Source: an uncultured Dehalococcoidia bacterium (GTDB lineage Bacteria > Chloroflexota > Dehalococcoidia > Lucifugimonadales > G958296245). Taken from it: a DNA stretch of 64,000 nt. This document shows, piece after piece, positions 54,950 to 62,470 of the stretch (position 1 is the stretch's first letter; each line of letters opens with the position of its first letter). Made by a program: the position numbers and the translations under genes. The notes below the pieces were generated by a model. It made no database searches. It worked only from the letters and a program-made list of their open reading frames with translations, and was not told the origin of the DNA. The DNA lies in NCBI GenBank assembly GCA_958296245.1, contig OY282458.1:496001-560000 (forward strand). Reading direction: 5' to 3'.

Positions 54950-55282
54950 ATGATCACACTTCACGTTTATCTCAACCCCAAGCCGGGTAAGGACGGCGAG
55001 TTGGTGTCGGCTACCCTGGAGAGGTGGCTGCCCGCGATGGCGGATCAGCCCGGGTTCATAAGCTGCGCGTTGGTCAGACCCCTCCCGGAGTCGGAGTTGT
55101 CCGCCATGAACGCCGGCTCGCCACCCGCCTCCTTTGAGGTCGTCGCCCTCTGGAGGTCGGAGCAGGAACGCAAGGATTGGGTCGCGCGGCCGATTCACGA
55201 CGAGGTCTTCTCCTCGGTAATAGACGCTGCGGAGAGCGTCTCGTGGACCGTCCAGAGCGTCGAGCGCGCTTGGGGAGTGTAG
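54950..55282 (+). CDS. Antibiotic biosynthesis monooxygenase (ABM)-domain protein
   Basis: 110 residues. Dimeric alpha-beta barrel pattern: ITLHVYLNPKPGKDGELV at the start, ADQPGFISCALVRP in the middle, and FEVVALWRSEQERKDWV at the second strand. Members include small oxygenases and heme-degrading enzymes, many with no known substrate. It has its own promoter and stands alone. Confidence 0.8.
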   Translation: MITLHVYLNPKPGKDGELVSATLERWLPAMADQPGFISCALVRPLPESELSAMNAGSPPASFEVVALWRSEQERKDWVARPIHDEVFSSVIDAAESVSWTVQSVERAWGV

Positions 55283-55374
55283 CCGAAGCGAGCGCCGCAG
55301 CCTGGAGATACTCCCTCGAAATGCTGACGCTTCGCAGTAGGATCCTGGAAGCGACTCAGGAAAACACGAGGGTA

Positions 55375-55450
55375 TGCACTTAGGGGGCTCCGCCCCTACC
55401 GGGAGTCTGAAGGCCTCCCCCGCAGCCTGCTAATGACGCGCTCCCGCGTC
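55375..55450 (-). repeat. Dispersed intergenic repeat, family B, copy 5
   Basis: Reverse-strand match: GCAGGCTGCGGGGGAGGCC, CAGACTCCCGGTAGGGGCGG, AGCCCCCTAAGTGCATACCC. GGGGCTCCGCCCC forms a hairpin. It abuts the 3' end of the VWA protein gene. Confidence 0.6.
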
Positions 55451-58400
55451 ACATGGTGAGGCGCTTGTACAGGTATAGCAGGCGCTGGGGCAGTTCGTAG
55501 ACGTTCTCCAGTATCTCGTAGCCGATGTCCTCGCACATGTACTTGAGATAGTCATGACCGCTCTTATCCACCGTCAGGCAGAAGGCGTTGATGTCCTTGT
55601 CTCTGGCCTCGTCGAGGGCCTTTTTCGTATCGTGGACCGCGTACTCCTTCTCCACTCCCTCCCTGCTGTAGCCGCGGTCCTGGGGCCGACCGTCGCTGAT
55701 GAGGAACAGCAGCTTAGTGCGGGCATCCTGACCGTCCAGCTTGGACGCCGCGTGCCTGATGGCGGGGCCCATCCGGGTCGCGTGAAGCGGGGCGATGCGG
55801 TCAATGCGGTTCTTCACGCTCTGCGACAGCGCCTCCCCTATATCCTTCACCGTATAGAACTCGACGTTCTCTCTGCCGTAGCCTGAAAAGCCGTAGATCC
55901 CATACAGGTCGCCTATCGATTCCAGCGCGTTGATCAGGAGCACCACGGCCTCCTTCTCGACGTCGATGATCCGCTTGTAGGAGCGGCGCATCCCGTCGCC
56001 GCGGCGGTTTCTGAGCCACGTCATATACTCGACCGGGTCATCGGGGGCTTCCCAGTCGTCAGCGGCCTTCCGGGTGTCTTCGATGGCCTCGGCTGTCGAC
56101 GCGCTCGTGTCGAGTAGGAAGACGACCGCGACGTCGCGCTGGACCTTGTTGCGCCTCCAGTACAGCTTCTCGCTGGGGCCTGCCCCCGTCTTGATGTCTA
56201 CCACCGCCTCTATTACGTCGTCGATGTCGATCTCTTCGCCGTCCTCCAGCTTGCGGACCTTCTTGAACATCTCCGGCGTCATCAGCTCGAACTGTCGTTT
56301 TACCTGATTCACAAGCGAGCCGTAGCTCCGCAGCGTCGCGCTATAGAAGGTTGGATCGCCTTCCGCCATACCCTTCTGGCGCACCACGCACCAATTGGGC
56401 TTGTAGTCGTCGGCTCGGAAGTCCCACTCGTCGTAGGCGAAGGTCTCCGGCTCCGTGGGGTCGAGGGCCCCCTCTCCTTCATCGACGTGGGTCAACGGGC
56501 CTTGTCCGGTGTCCGGCGACCTCGGAGCGCTCAGACCGGCCTCTTTCAGCATATTCTCGGCGAACTCGCCTCCGGCCTCCTTGGCGCCGCCCTCGGCAGC
56601 CTCCATCTCGACCTCGGCGCTGCTTGCCAGCAACTCTTCCAAGGCTTCCTGGCTCATCGGCTCTCCGTTGCCGTCGGCCGGCGCGTCCCGGCTGGCGCGC
56701 AGCTGCGCCAAGAGCTGGACCGTCTCGGGCTTGAATTCCCCCCTGTAGTCCACCTCGCGCACCTGTTCGTATTGACTCTCGGCGCCGTCCCCGCCCGGCG
56801 TCTCCTCCGGGCCCGCCGCCGCCTGCTCAAGCAGATTCTCGATCTCTTCCGGGCTCAGATCGTCGTCCTCCTCCTCCGAGTCCACGTCGACGTACTGCCA
56901 GTCCTCGACCTGCTCGTTGGGTATACCGTCCAGGATCGCGTGTATCCTGATGACCGCTTCGGCGGTATCCTCCACGGTGGCATCGGGGTCCATCACGCGG
57001 CGGGCGAAACGGGCGATCCTGCCGGCTTGGTTTGCGTACTTGGCCGGGACCGTCAGGCCGTCTTTCTTATCCAGGCTAATCCGGACGAGGAACTCGACCA
57101 AGGCTTCTTGGGCCGGCAGAGACTCGATACCCGGCCTGGACTTTACGGAGTCGCCCTGTACGGCGGTGTAGTCGGCCCTAATGCCGAGATACTCCTTCTT
57201 GACCTTGGCGTCGAGCCTGCCGTCCTCGACCACGGTGAACACGTCCAGCGCGAGCTTGCGGTTCGCGAACATGTCGAAGAACCTCTGCATGTCGGTTACC
57301 CACGAGCCCCCGCCTTCTCCTTCGGGCGCGGCGTCGGAGCGCTGCCGTGGACCGCTCAGCGTCGGGCGCAGGTCATTGAAGCGAGTCGATGGACGGTCGT
57401 ACTCGAACAGGAAGCTGCCGAACTCTAGGTGCGCCACCTGATGGGTCGATACCACCTTATACATCGTGAAGTTCCGCGCCTTGCACGGGTACTTGTCGAA
57501 CACGGACGGGACGTATACCGCCCTGCCTTCCGTGGAGGGCGCATCTTCCGATACCCAGCCGATATGCCGGTCGGCCAGTTCGCGGCTTTCGCGAAGCTCT
57601 ACGTCGGCCCCGGCCAGCGCCTTGCAGTACCTCTCCATCAGGTCCTTGATGCGAGCCAGCTCCACACTGGATGATAGCGCCTCCAGGATCTGCAAGGACC
57701 GCGACGATTCCAACTTGAAGTACGACAACCCCGCGTCGGAGTTTTCCTGCATCGTGGCGAGGCCCTGATCGAACCACCTCGTCAACTGGCTCATCGATAC
57801 TCGCTCCAAGACAGGGGGGCAGCTGCGGACGAATGGCGTTACGGCCCCCGGCGAGGCCCCGGCGAGGCGTTCGGCGAAGCCGAGTATCTCGCCGCTCGTT
57901 GACCTGTCCATATCGCCCATCGCCGCAGAGACCTCGATCATCGACTCAGAGGCGCTGACTCCTGCCTCGCGAAGTCGGTCCGCCAACTCCAAGAACCGCA
58001 TCCGATGGCTCGGGTCCACCTTGGGGAGGGACCTGGAGGCGGCCTCGAACAGGCCCTTGACCTGCCTCCAACTGCCCGCCGCTAAGGACGAGGCCATCGA
58101 GAGGAAGGCTCCTTTATCCTCACCAAGCTGTGGGAATATCTTCAGACCGGCGGTGATGGCCTCAGCGGCGAGGTCGTAAGAGCGGTGCGACAACTGACTC
58201 AACAGCGCAACGAACCGCTCGAGCTCCGGCACGGTCAGGGTTTCCAGCAGGGACGGGCTGGACTCGAAGAACTTGGTGCTCAGGGCGCCGGACTTCCAGG
58301 TCCCCCTGTAGAGGCTCCGGCCCATCGCTGCCCATGACTCGATGTGACGGGACCTGAGCCGCGCCATTGCGCCTGGGCTCGCCCGGTAGTACGCCGCCCC

Positions 58401-58700
58401 CAACACCGGTGAGGTGCCGTTGAGATCCCTGCCGCTTTCGGCCCACCTGACGAAGTAGTTGAAGGGCATCATACTGACGACGCGCGGGCTGGCCGCGAAG
58501 TACTCCACGGCGGACTCCCACGAGCGTATCGTCTCTCCGGCAAGGCGCAGCCCCAACTCGGCCCAGTCTGCGAGCTGGCGCTCGTTGACCGAGGCGCACA
58601 TCGCCTTCCATGACTTCTCGAATTCCTCCGATACTTCGGGGGGATACGCGCCCAGTTCCTGGAGGACCCTCTCCCGGGTTAGGACAGTCTGTTCGTCCAT
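55449..58700 (-). CDS. VWA-domain protein, NorD/CbbO-like, unusually long
   Basis: 1083 residues; NorD is about 600-640 and CbbO about 780. The C-terminal about 220 residues form a von Willebrand A domain with a MIDAS: VFLLDTSAS (residue about 860), ATRMGPAIRHA and LFLISDGRPQDRGYSREG, the last typical of NorD. The middle has an acidic stretch rich in Glu/Asp. The N-terminal about 400 residues look helical and repetitive (AxxFFESSPSLLETL-like units), possibly alpha-solenoid. Partner MoxR ATPase is two genes upstream. Such pairs remodel or insert metal in enzymes (NorQ-NorD, CbbQ-CbbO). The target here is unknown. Confidence 0.88.
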   Translation of the reverse strand: MDEQTVLTRERVLQELGAYPPEVSEEFEKSWKAMCASVNERQLADWAELGLRLAGETIRSWESAVEYFAASPRVVSMMPFNYFVRWAESGRDLNGTSPVLGAAYYRASPGAMARLRSRHIESWAAMGRSLYRGTWKSGALSTKFFESSPSLLETLTVPELERFVALLSQLSHRSYDLAAEAITAGLKIFPQLGEDKGAFLSMASSLAAGSWRQVKGLFEAASRSLPKVDPSHRMRFLELADRLREAGVSASESMIEVSAAMGDMDRSTSGEILGFAERLAGASPGAVTPFVRSCPPVLERVSMSQLTRWFDQGLATMQENSDAGLSYFKLESSRSLQILEALSSSVELARIKDLMERYCKALAGADVELRESRELADRHIGWVSEDAPSTEGRAVYVPSVFDKYPCKARNFTMYKVVSTHQVAHLEFGSFLFEYDRPSTRFNDLRPTLSGPRQRSDAAPEGEGGGSWVTDMQRFFDMFANRKLALDVFTVVEDGRLDAKVKKEYLGIRADYTAVQGDSVKSRPGIESLPAQEALVEFLVRISLDKKDGLTVPAKYANQAGRIARFARRVMDPDATVEDTAEAVIRIHAILDGIPNEQVEDWQYVDVDSEEEDDDLSPEEIENLLEQAAAGPEETPGGDGAESQYEQVREVDYRGEFKPETVQLLAQLRASRDAPADGNGEPMSQEALEELLASSAEVEMEAAEGGAKEAGGEFAENMLKEAGLSAPRSPDTGQGPLTHVDEGEGALDPTEPETFAYDEWDFRADDYKPNWCVVRQKGMAEGDPTFYSATLRSYGSLVNQVKRQFELMTPEMFKKVRKLEDGEEIDIDDVIEAVVDIKTGAGPSEKLYWRRNKVQRDVAVVFLLDTSASTAEAIEDTRKAADDWEAPDDPVEYMTWLRNRRGDGMRRSYKRIIDVEKEAVVLLINALESIGDLYGIYGFSGYGRENVEFYTVKDIGEALSQSVKNRIDRIAPLHATRMGPAIRHAASKLDGQDARTKLLFLISDGRPQDRGYSREGVEKEYAVHDTKKALDEARDKDINAFCLTVDKSGHDYLKYMCEDIGYEILENVYELPQRLLYLYKRLTM

Positions 58701-59206
58701 CCGGACTCCTTACCCCATGCCTCCGTCACTACGTCGAGGAACCGGCCGAGTATCTGCGCGGTCGCGCCGTAGATCAGGTGTCCTCTGTAGCCGAAGGCTG
58801 GCCTATGGCGGATGCGCCCCTCGGCCACCCAGGCGTCGCCGCGGCAACTGCCGGGGGCGAGCAGGCAGCTCACCGAGGCTTCGATGACCTCGGCTACCTC
58901 TTCGTTGGGGGCGAACGGATAGGGCGCGGGAATCGTCCCCACAAAAGTGCGGACGGCATACTTCGAGATGGTCGCCACGTCGTCCAGCCCACCCAACACC
59001 TGCACGTCGGAGGGCAACACGCCCATCTCCTCGTAGGTCTCGCGGAGCGCCGTGTCCAGAAGGTCCGAGTCCCCCTCGTCCCATCTGCCGCCGGGCAACG
59101 CGATCTCTCCCTTGTGCTCTTCCACGGAGTCGCTGCGCTTGTTCAGAAGGATGCGGTAGCCGCCGGCCTTGGGGTATAGCAAGAGCAGTACGGCTGCGGG
59201 CGTCAA
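58679..59206 (-). CDS. Nudix hydrolase, CoA pyrophosphatase-like (NudL type)
   Basis: 175 residues from a TTG at 59206. The Nudix segment is IALPGGRWDEGDSDLLDTAL then RETYEEMGV, and ALPGG(x)xDExD is the NudL/NUDT7-type variant. KRSDSVEEHKGEIALPGG matches CoA diphosphatases, which cut CoA to phosphopantetheine and ADP. The true start is uncertain: the frame stays open upstream into the end of the ATPase gene, and a strong AGGAGGTGA there has only an ATT at a plausible distance. It overlaps the VWA gene by 22 bases. Confidence 0.85.
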   Translation of the reverse strand: MTPAAVLLLLYPKAGGYRILLNKRSDSVEEHKGEIALPGGRWDEGDSDLLDTALRETYEEMGVLPSDVQVLGGLDDVATISKYAVRTFVGTIPAPYPFAPNEEVAEVIEASVSCLLAPGSCRGDAWVAEGRIRHRPAFGYRGHLIYGATAQILGRFLDVVTEAWGKESGWTNRLS

Positions 59207-59322
59207 CGACGAGTCATCGAGAACCGTATTCGGGCTGCTGGCGAGACCGCTTTGTATGGCGGCCAGATAGGGGTCCGCGAGGAGCGTGACTAGGCCGGCG
59301 CCCGACTGGGGTATGGCCCGGC

Positions 59323-60219
59323 CTACTCGAATATCGACGAGATCACCTCCTCGATGCTTCGTTGCAGCGGCTCGTCGTCCGTAACCGCCCAGTTCACGGC
59401 GACCTGGCAGGCGCGCCTGGGGCTGATGTCGTTGACCATCAGTTTGCCTGCGTAGATCAAGAGCCTCGTGCTGGCGCCCTCGGCAAGGCCGTGCTCCCGG
59501 AGATTGCGCACCTTCTCACCCAGCTTGGCCAGACGCTTAGCAGTGTCCGCGTCGATGCCGGATTCGTGCTCGATTATCTGCGCCTCGATGTCGGGCGGAG
59601 GCGAGTCGAACTCGATGGCCACGAACCTCTGGCGCGTGCTGTGCTTCAGGTCCTTCAACGCGCTCTGGTAGCCGGGGTTGTAGGACATCACGAGCAGGAA
59701 GCCGTCGGCGGCCTCCAGGAGCTCGCCGCGCTTCTCGATGGGCAGGATGCGGCGGTGGTCGGTCAATGGGTGAATGAGAACCGTCGTATCCTTGCGGGCC
59801 TCGACGATCTCGTCGAGATAGCAGATGCCGCCCGCCTTCACGGCACGGGTCAGCGGCCCATCTATCCAGATCGTGCTGTCCCCCTGCAGGAGATACCGGC
59901 CCACGAGATCGCTTGCCGTCAAGTCCTCGTGGCAGGCGATTGTGACCAGGGGCAGGGACCCGTTGCCGCCGGCCCGCCTATTGTCGGAGCGCCCAGCCGT
60001 TACCTTGGTCATGGGTCGACCCATGCGGTAGGACATGTACTCGACGAAGCGCGTCTTACCGCAGCCGGTCGGGCCTTTGAACAGCACCGGTATCTTGGAG
60101 TGGTAGGCGGCCTCGAAGAGGTCTATCTCGTCGCCGACGGGCACGTAGTACGGCTCCTCGGTCAGCGAGTACTCCTCGACGATGTAGCTGCGAAATAGGG
60201 TCGTGGTGGGGGTGGTCAT
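59323..60219 (-). CDS. MoxR-type AAA+ ATPase (NorQ/CbbQ-like)
   Basis: 298 residues. Walker A FKGPTGCGKTRFVEYMSYR near residue 50, Walker B GGICYLDEIVEARKD, sensor region MSYNPGYQSALKDLKHSTRQ, RFVAIEFDSPP, all as in NorQ/NirQ/CbbQ. It acts as a ring ATPase together with a VWA partner to activate enzymes. One base separates it from coaE upstream. No nor or cbb structural genes are in the window. Confidence 0.94.
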   Translation of the reverse strand: MTTPTTTLFRSYIVEEYSLTEEPYYVPVGDEIDLFEAAYHSKIPVLFKGPTGCGKTRFVEYMSYRMGRPMTKVTAGRSDNRRAGGNGSLPLVTIACHEDLTASDLVGRYLLQGDSTIWIDGPLTRAVKAGGICYLDEIVEARKDTTVLIHPLTDHRRILPIEKRGELLEAADGFLLVMSYNPGYQSALKDLKHSTRQRFVAIEFDSPPPDIEAQIIEHESGIDADTAKRLAKLGEKVRNLREHGLAEGASTRLLIYAGKLMVNDISPRRACQVAVNWAVTDDEPLQRSIEEVISSIFE

Positions 60220-60220
60220 A

Positions 60221-60832
60221 TCAGGGTTCTTTCCGCGTTCCTTTCGTCAGTAACCGCCAGTTTGCCTCGACGGTCTTTTCGAGCTCGCATATGCTGGAGC
60301 CGTTGTCGATGATAACCTCTGCGAGGGCTGCCCGCTCCTCTTGCGGCATCTGTGACGCCATTCGCGCCTCGACCTCACAGGGGGCAAGGCGGCCGCGTTC
60401 TACGGCTCTCTCCACTGCCTGCGACGGAGCGGCTATGGTAACCCATACTTGGTCAACCACGTCGACCCATCCCGCCTCCAGGAGGAGGGGCGCTTCAACG
60501 ACCGCAACGCCGACGCCCTCTGCGCGCAAACGCTCCAACTCCGTCTCCACAATGGAACGGGCGCGCGGGTGGACGATGGAGTTTAGCCGTTCGAGGGCTG
60601 CCCTGTCCTCGAAGACCAACGCTGCGAGCTTCTGCCGGTCCACGCGGCCCTCGGCGGTCAAGAAACCTTCGCCAAAAGCGCCCACGATCTCGGCCCAACC
60701 CTCGCTGCCCTTGGAGTAGACCTCATGAGCTACCACGTCGGCGTTGACGACCGCTGCGCCAAGCCCTCCTAGTATCCGGGCGACCTCAGTCTTTCCTGTC
60801 CCGATGCCTCCGGTAAGCCCTATCACGATCAT
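60221..60832 (-). CDS. coaE: Dephospho-CoA kinase
   Basis: 203 residues. P-loop MIVIGLTGGIGTGKTEVARI; NADVVAHEVYSKGSEGW; VDRQKLAALVFED; LLLEAGWVDVVDQVWV. It makes CoA from dephospho-CoA and ATP. The first gene of a four-gene minus-strand unit with the ATPase, a Nudix CoA hydrolase and the VWA protein. Confidence 0.96.
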   Translation of the reverse strand: MIVIGLTGGIGTGKTEVARILGGLGAAVVNADVVAHEVYSKGSEGWAEIVGAFGEGFLTAEGRVDRQKLAALVFEDRAALERLNSIVHPRARSIVETELERLRAEGVGVAVVEAPLLLEAGWVDVVDQVWVTIAAPSQAVERAVERGRLAPCEVEARMASQMPQEERAALAEVIIDNGSSICELEKTVEANWRLLTKGTRKEP

Positions 60833-60869
60833 GGGCGTCGAGCTTTCTCAATCAGAAGGAGCATTGGAC

Positions 60870-60899
60870 ATTCTAGCAACGGGCAAGTTGAAGGGTCAA
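60870..60899 (-). promoter_or_regulatory. Promoter of the coaE operon
   Basis: TTGACC and TAGAAT on the minus strand with an 18-base spacer; leader about 30 bases. Confidence 0.65.
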
Positions 60900-60970
60900 T
60901 AGCGTGTACGAGCCTGTATCAGTTTAGTAGGCTGAGCAGGCGGGACATGCTCTCTGTCACAACGGAGCCA

Positions 60971-61000
60971 TTGGACTACCCTTACTCTTCGTATTAGAAT
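60971..61000 (+). promoter_or_regulatory. Promoter of ruvB
   Basis: TTGGAC and TAGAAT with an 18-base spacer; start near 61007, then GGGGGGAGG and GTG at 61051. Divergent from the coaE promoter about 70 bases away. Confidence 0.55.
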
Positions 61001-61050
61001 CAGGGGCGCTCAATTTAGGATGAACACCGGTTATATCGGGGGGAGGCTAC

Positions 61051-62079
61051 GTGAACGACCGCGTCGTTTCGGGCGTCCGCCAGCAAGACGACGATTCTCT
61101 CGACGGCAGCCTGCGGCCTCGCAGGCTGCAAGACTACGTGGGCCAAGATCGGTTGAAGGTCAACCTTGAGATAGCAATCGAGGCGGCCAAACAGCGGAAC
61201 GAAGCGCTCGACCACCTGTTGTTGTATGGGCCGCCCGGTCTGGGCAAGACGACGCTGGCCAACATCGTGGCCAACGAAATGGACACCTCGATCAAGACGA
61301 CCTCCGGCCCCGCAATAGAGCGGCCGGGCGACATGGTCTCGATCCTGACCCGTCTGCAGCCGCAGGAGGTCTTGTTCATAGACGAGGTGCACCGGCTGAG
61401 CAGAGTGGTTGAAGAGGTGTTGTACGGGGCCATGGAGGACTTCGTCGTTTCGTGGGTCATAGACAAGGGACTCAAGGCGCGCAGCATCAATCTATCCATC
61501 AAGCCGTTCACACTGGTCGGCGCCACGACCCGGTACGGGATGGTTAGCTCGCCGCTCCGCGACAGGTTTGGCATGACCCACCGCCTGGACTTCTACGACG
61601 AGGAGGCGATGGAGACGATCGTGGAGAGGTCGGCCCGCATTCTCGAGATCGACGCCCAGCGGGAGGGCATGGCTGAGGTCGCCCGGAGGGCCAGGGGCAC
61701 CCCGAGGGTCGCCAACCGCCTGCTCAAGCGGGTGCGCGACTACGCGCAGGTGATGGCTGATAACGTGGTCACGGGCGGCGTTGCCCGTGAAGCGCTGACT
61801 AGGCTGGAGGTGGACCGCTTAGGCTTGGACGACGTCGATCACATGGTGCTCCGATCGATCATCGACAAGTTCGACGGCGGGCCGGTGGGAGTCGAGACTC
61901 TGGCGGCTGCCACCAGCGAAGAGGCGGACACGATCATGGACGTGTACGAGCCGTATCTCCTCCAGATAGGGTTCCTGGACCGGACCCGGCGTGGGCGTGT
62001 GGCGACGAGGCGCGCCTACGAGCATATGGGCGTGCCCTACCAGGCCGCGCCGCCGACCCCGCAGGGGAACCTCTTCTAG
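61051..62079 (+). CDS. ruvB: Holliday junction branch-migration ATPase RuvB
   Basis: 342 residues. Opens with [13 protein letters not shown]; Walker [33 protein letters not shown]; Walker [17 protein letters not shown]; sensor [20 protein letters not shown]-terminal winged helix [20 protein letters not shown]. It drives branch migration with RuvA. The gene is GTG-started, separate from ruvCA by about 11 kb. Confidence 0.98.
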   Translation: MNDRVVSGVRQQDDDSLDGSLRPRRLQDYVGQDRLKVNLEIAIEAAKQRNEALDHLLLYGPPGLGKTTLANIVANEMDTSIKTTSGPAIERPGDMVSILTRLQPQEVLFIDEVHRLSRVVEEVLYGAMEDFVVSWVIDKGLKARSINLSIKPFTLVGATTRYGMVSSPLRDRFGMTHRLDFYDEEAMETIVERSARILEIDAQREGMAEVARRARGTPRVANRLLKRVRDYAQVMADNVVTGGVAREALTRLEVDRLGLDDVDHMVLRSIIDKFDGGPVGVETLAAATSEEADTIMDVYEPYLLQIGFLDRTRRGRVATRRAYEHMGVPYQAAPPTPQGNLF

Positions 62080-62235
62080 CGCCCCGTCCCGGCTGAGTTA
62101 CGGCGCCCGCCAAGGTAACCGTTCGGACTTGAGGAACTTCTCGATCAGCAGTGGTCACCGATAGGCAACTCCGGCTCTGAGCAGTGTTGTATCCCCGGCT
62201 CCTCTCTGAACAGCTTGCCAGCCAGCCCCACCGCA

Positions 62236-62263
62236 TTGACACCCGCAGGCCGTGGACTATAAT
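62236..62263 (+). promoter_or_regulatory. Promoter of tRNA-Ala
   Basis: TTGACA and TATAAT, both perfect consensus, with a 16-base spacer; 20 bases before the tRNA. The upstream stretch 62080-62235 holds nothing recognised. Confidence 0.7.
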
Positions 62264-62283
62264 CGACTTGGATCCTCGGGCGT

Positions 62284-62359
62284 GGGGATATAGCTCAACT
62301 GGGAGAGCGCGGCGTTCGCAATGCCGAGGTTGGGGGTTCGAGTCCCCCTATCTCCACCA
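62284..62359 (+). tRNA. tRNA-Ala (anticodon CGC)
   Basis: Cloverleaf folds fully: acceptor GGGGATA/TATCTCC (one G-U), D stem GCTC/GAGC, anticodon stem CGGCG/TGCCG with loop TTCGCAA giving anticodon CGC, and T arm GGGGG-TTCGAGT-CCCCC. Discriminator A at 62356 and an encoded CCA at 62357-62359. It reads GCG codons. Confidence 0.96.
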
Positions 62360-62470
62360 CTCATTGACAGCAGCCTACGGCCCCTCCTCCGCATACCGCT
62401 TCCTCACCTTGGCGACCGTCTACGACAATACTACCTGGGACCAGTACATAATCAGCCTGCTGCCGGCATC

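Noticed and set aside
55449-60219. Evidence for RuBisCO or nitric oxide reductase from the cbbQ/norQ-norD pair
   Set aside because: No structural genes for either enzyme are in the window; the pair alone does not show the pathway.
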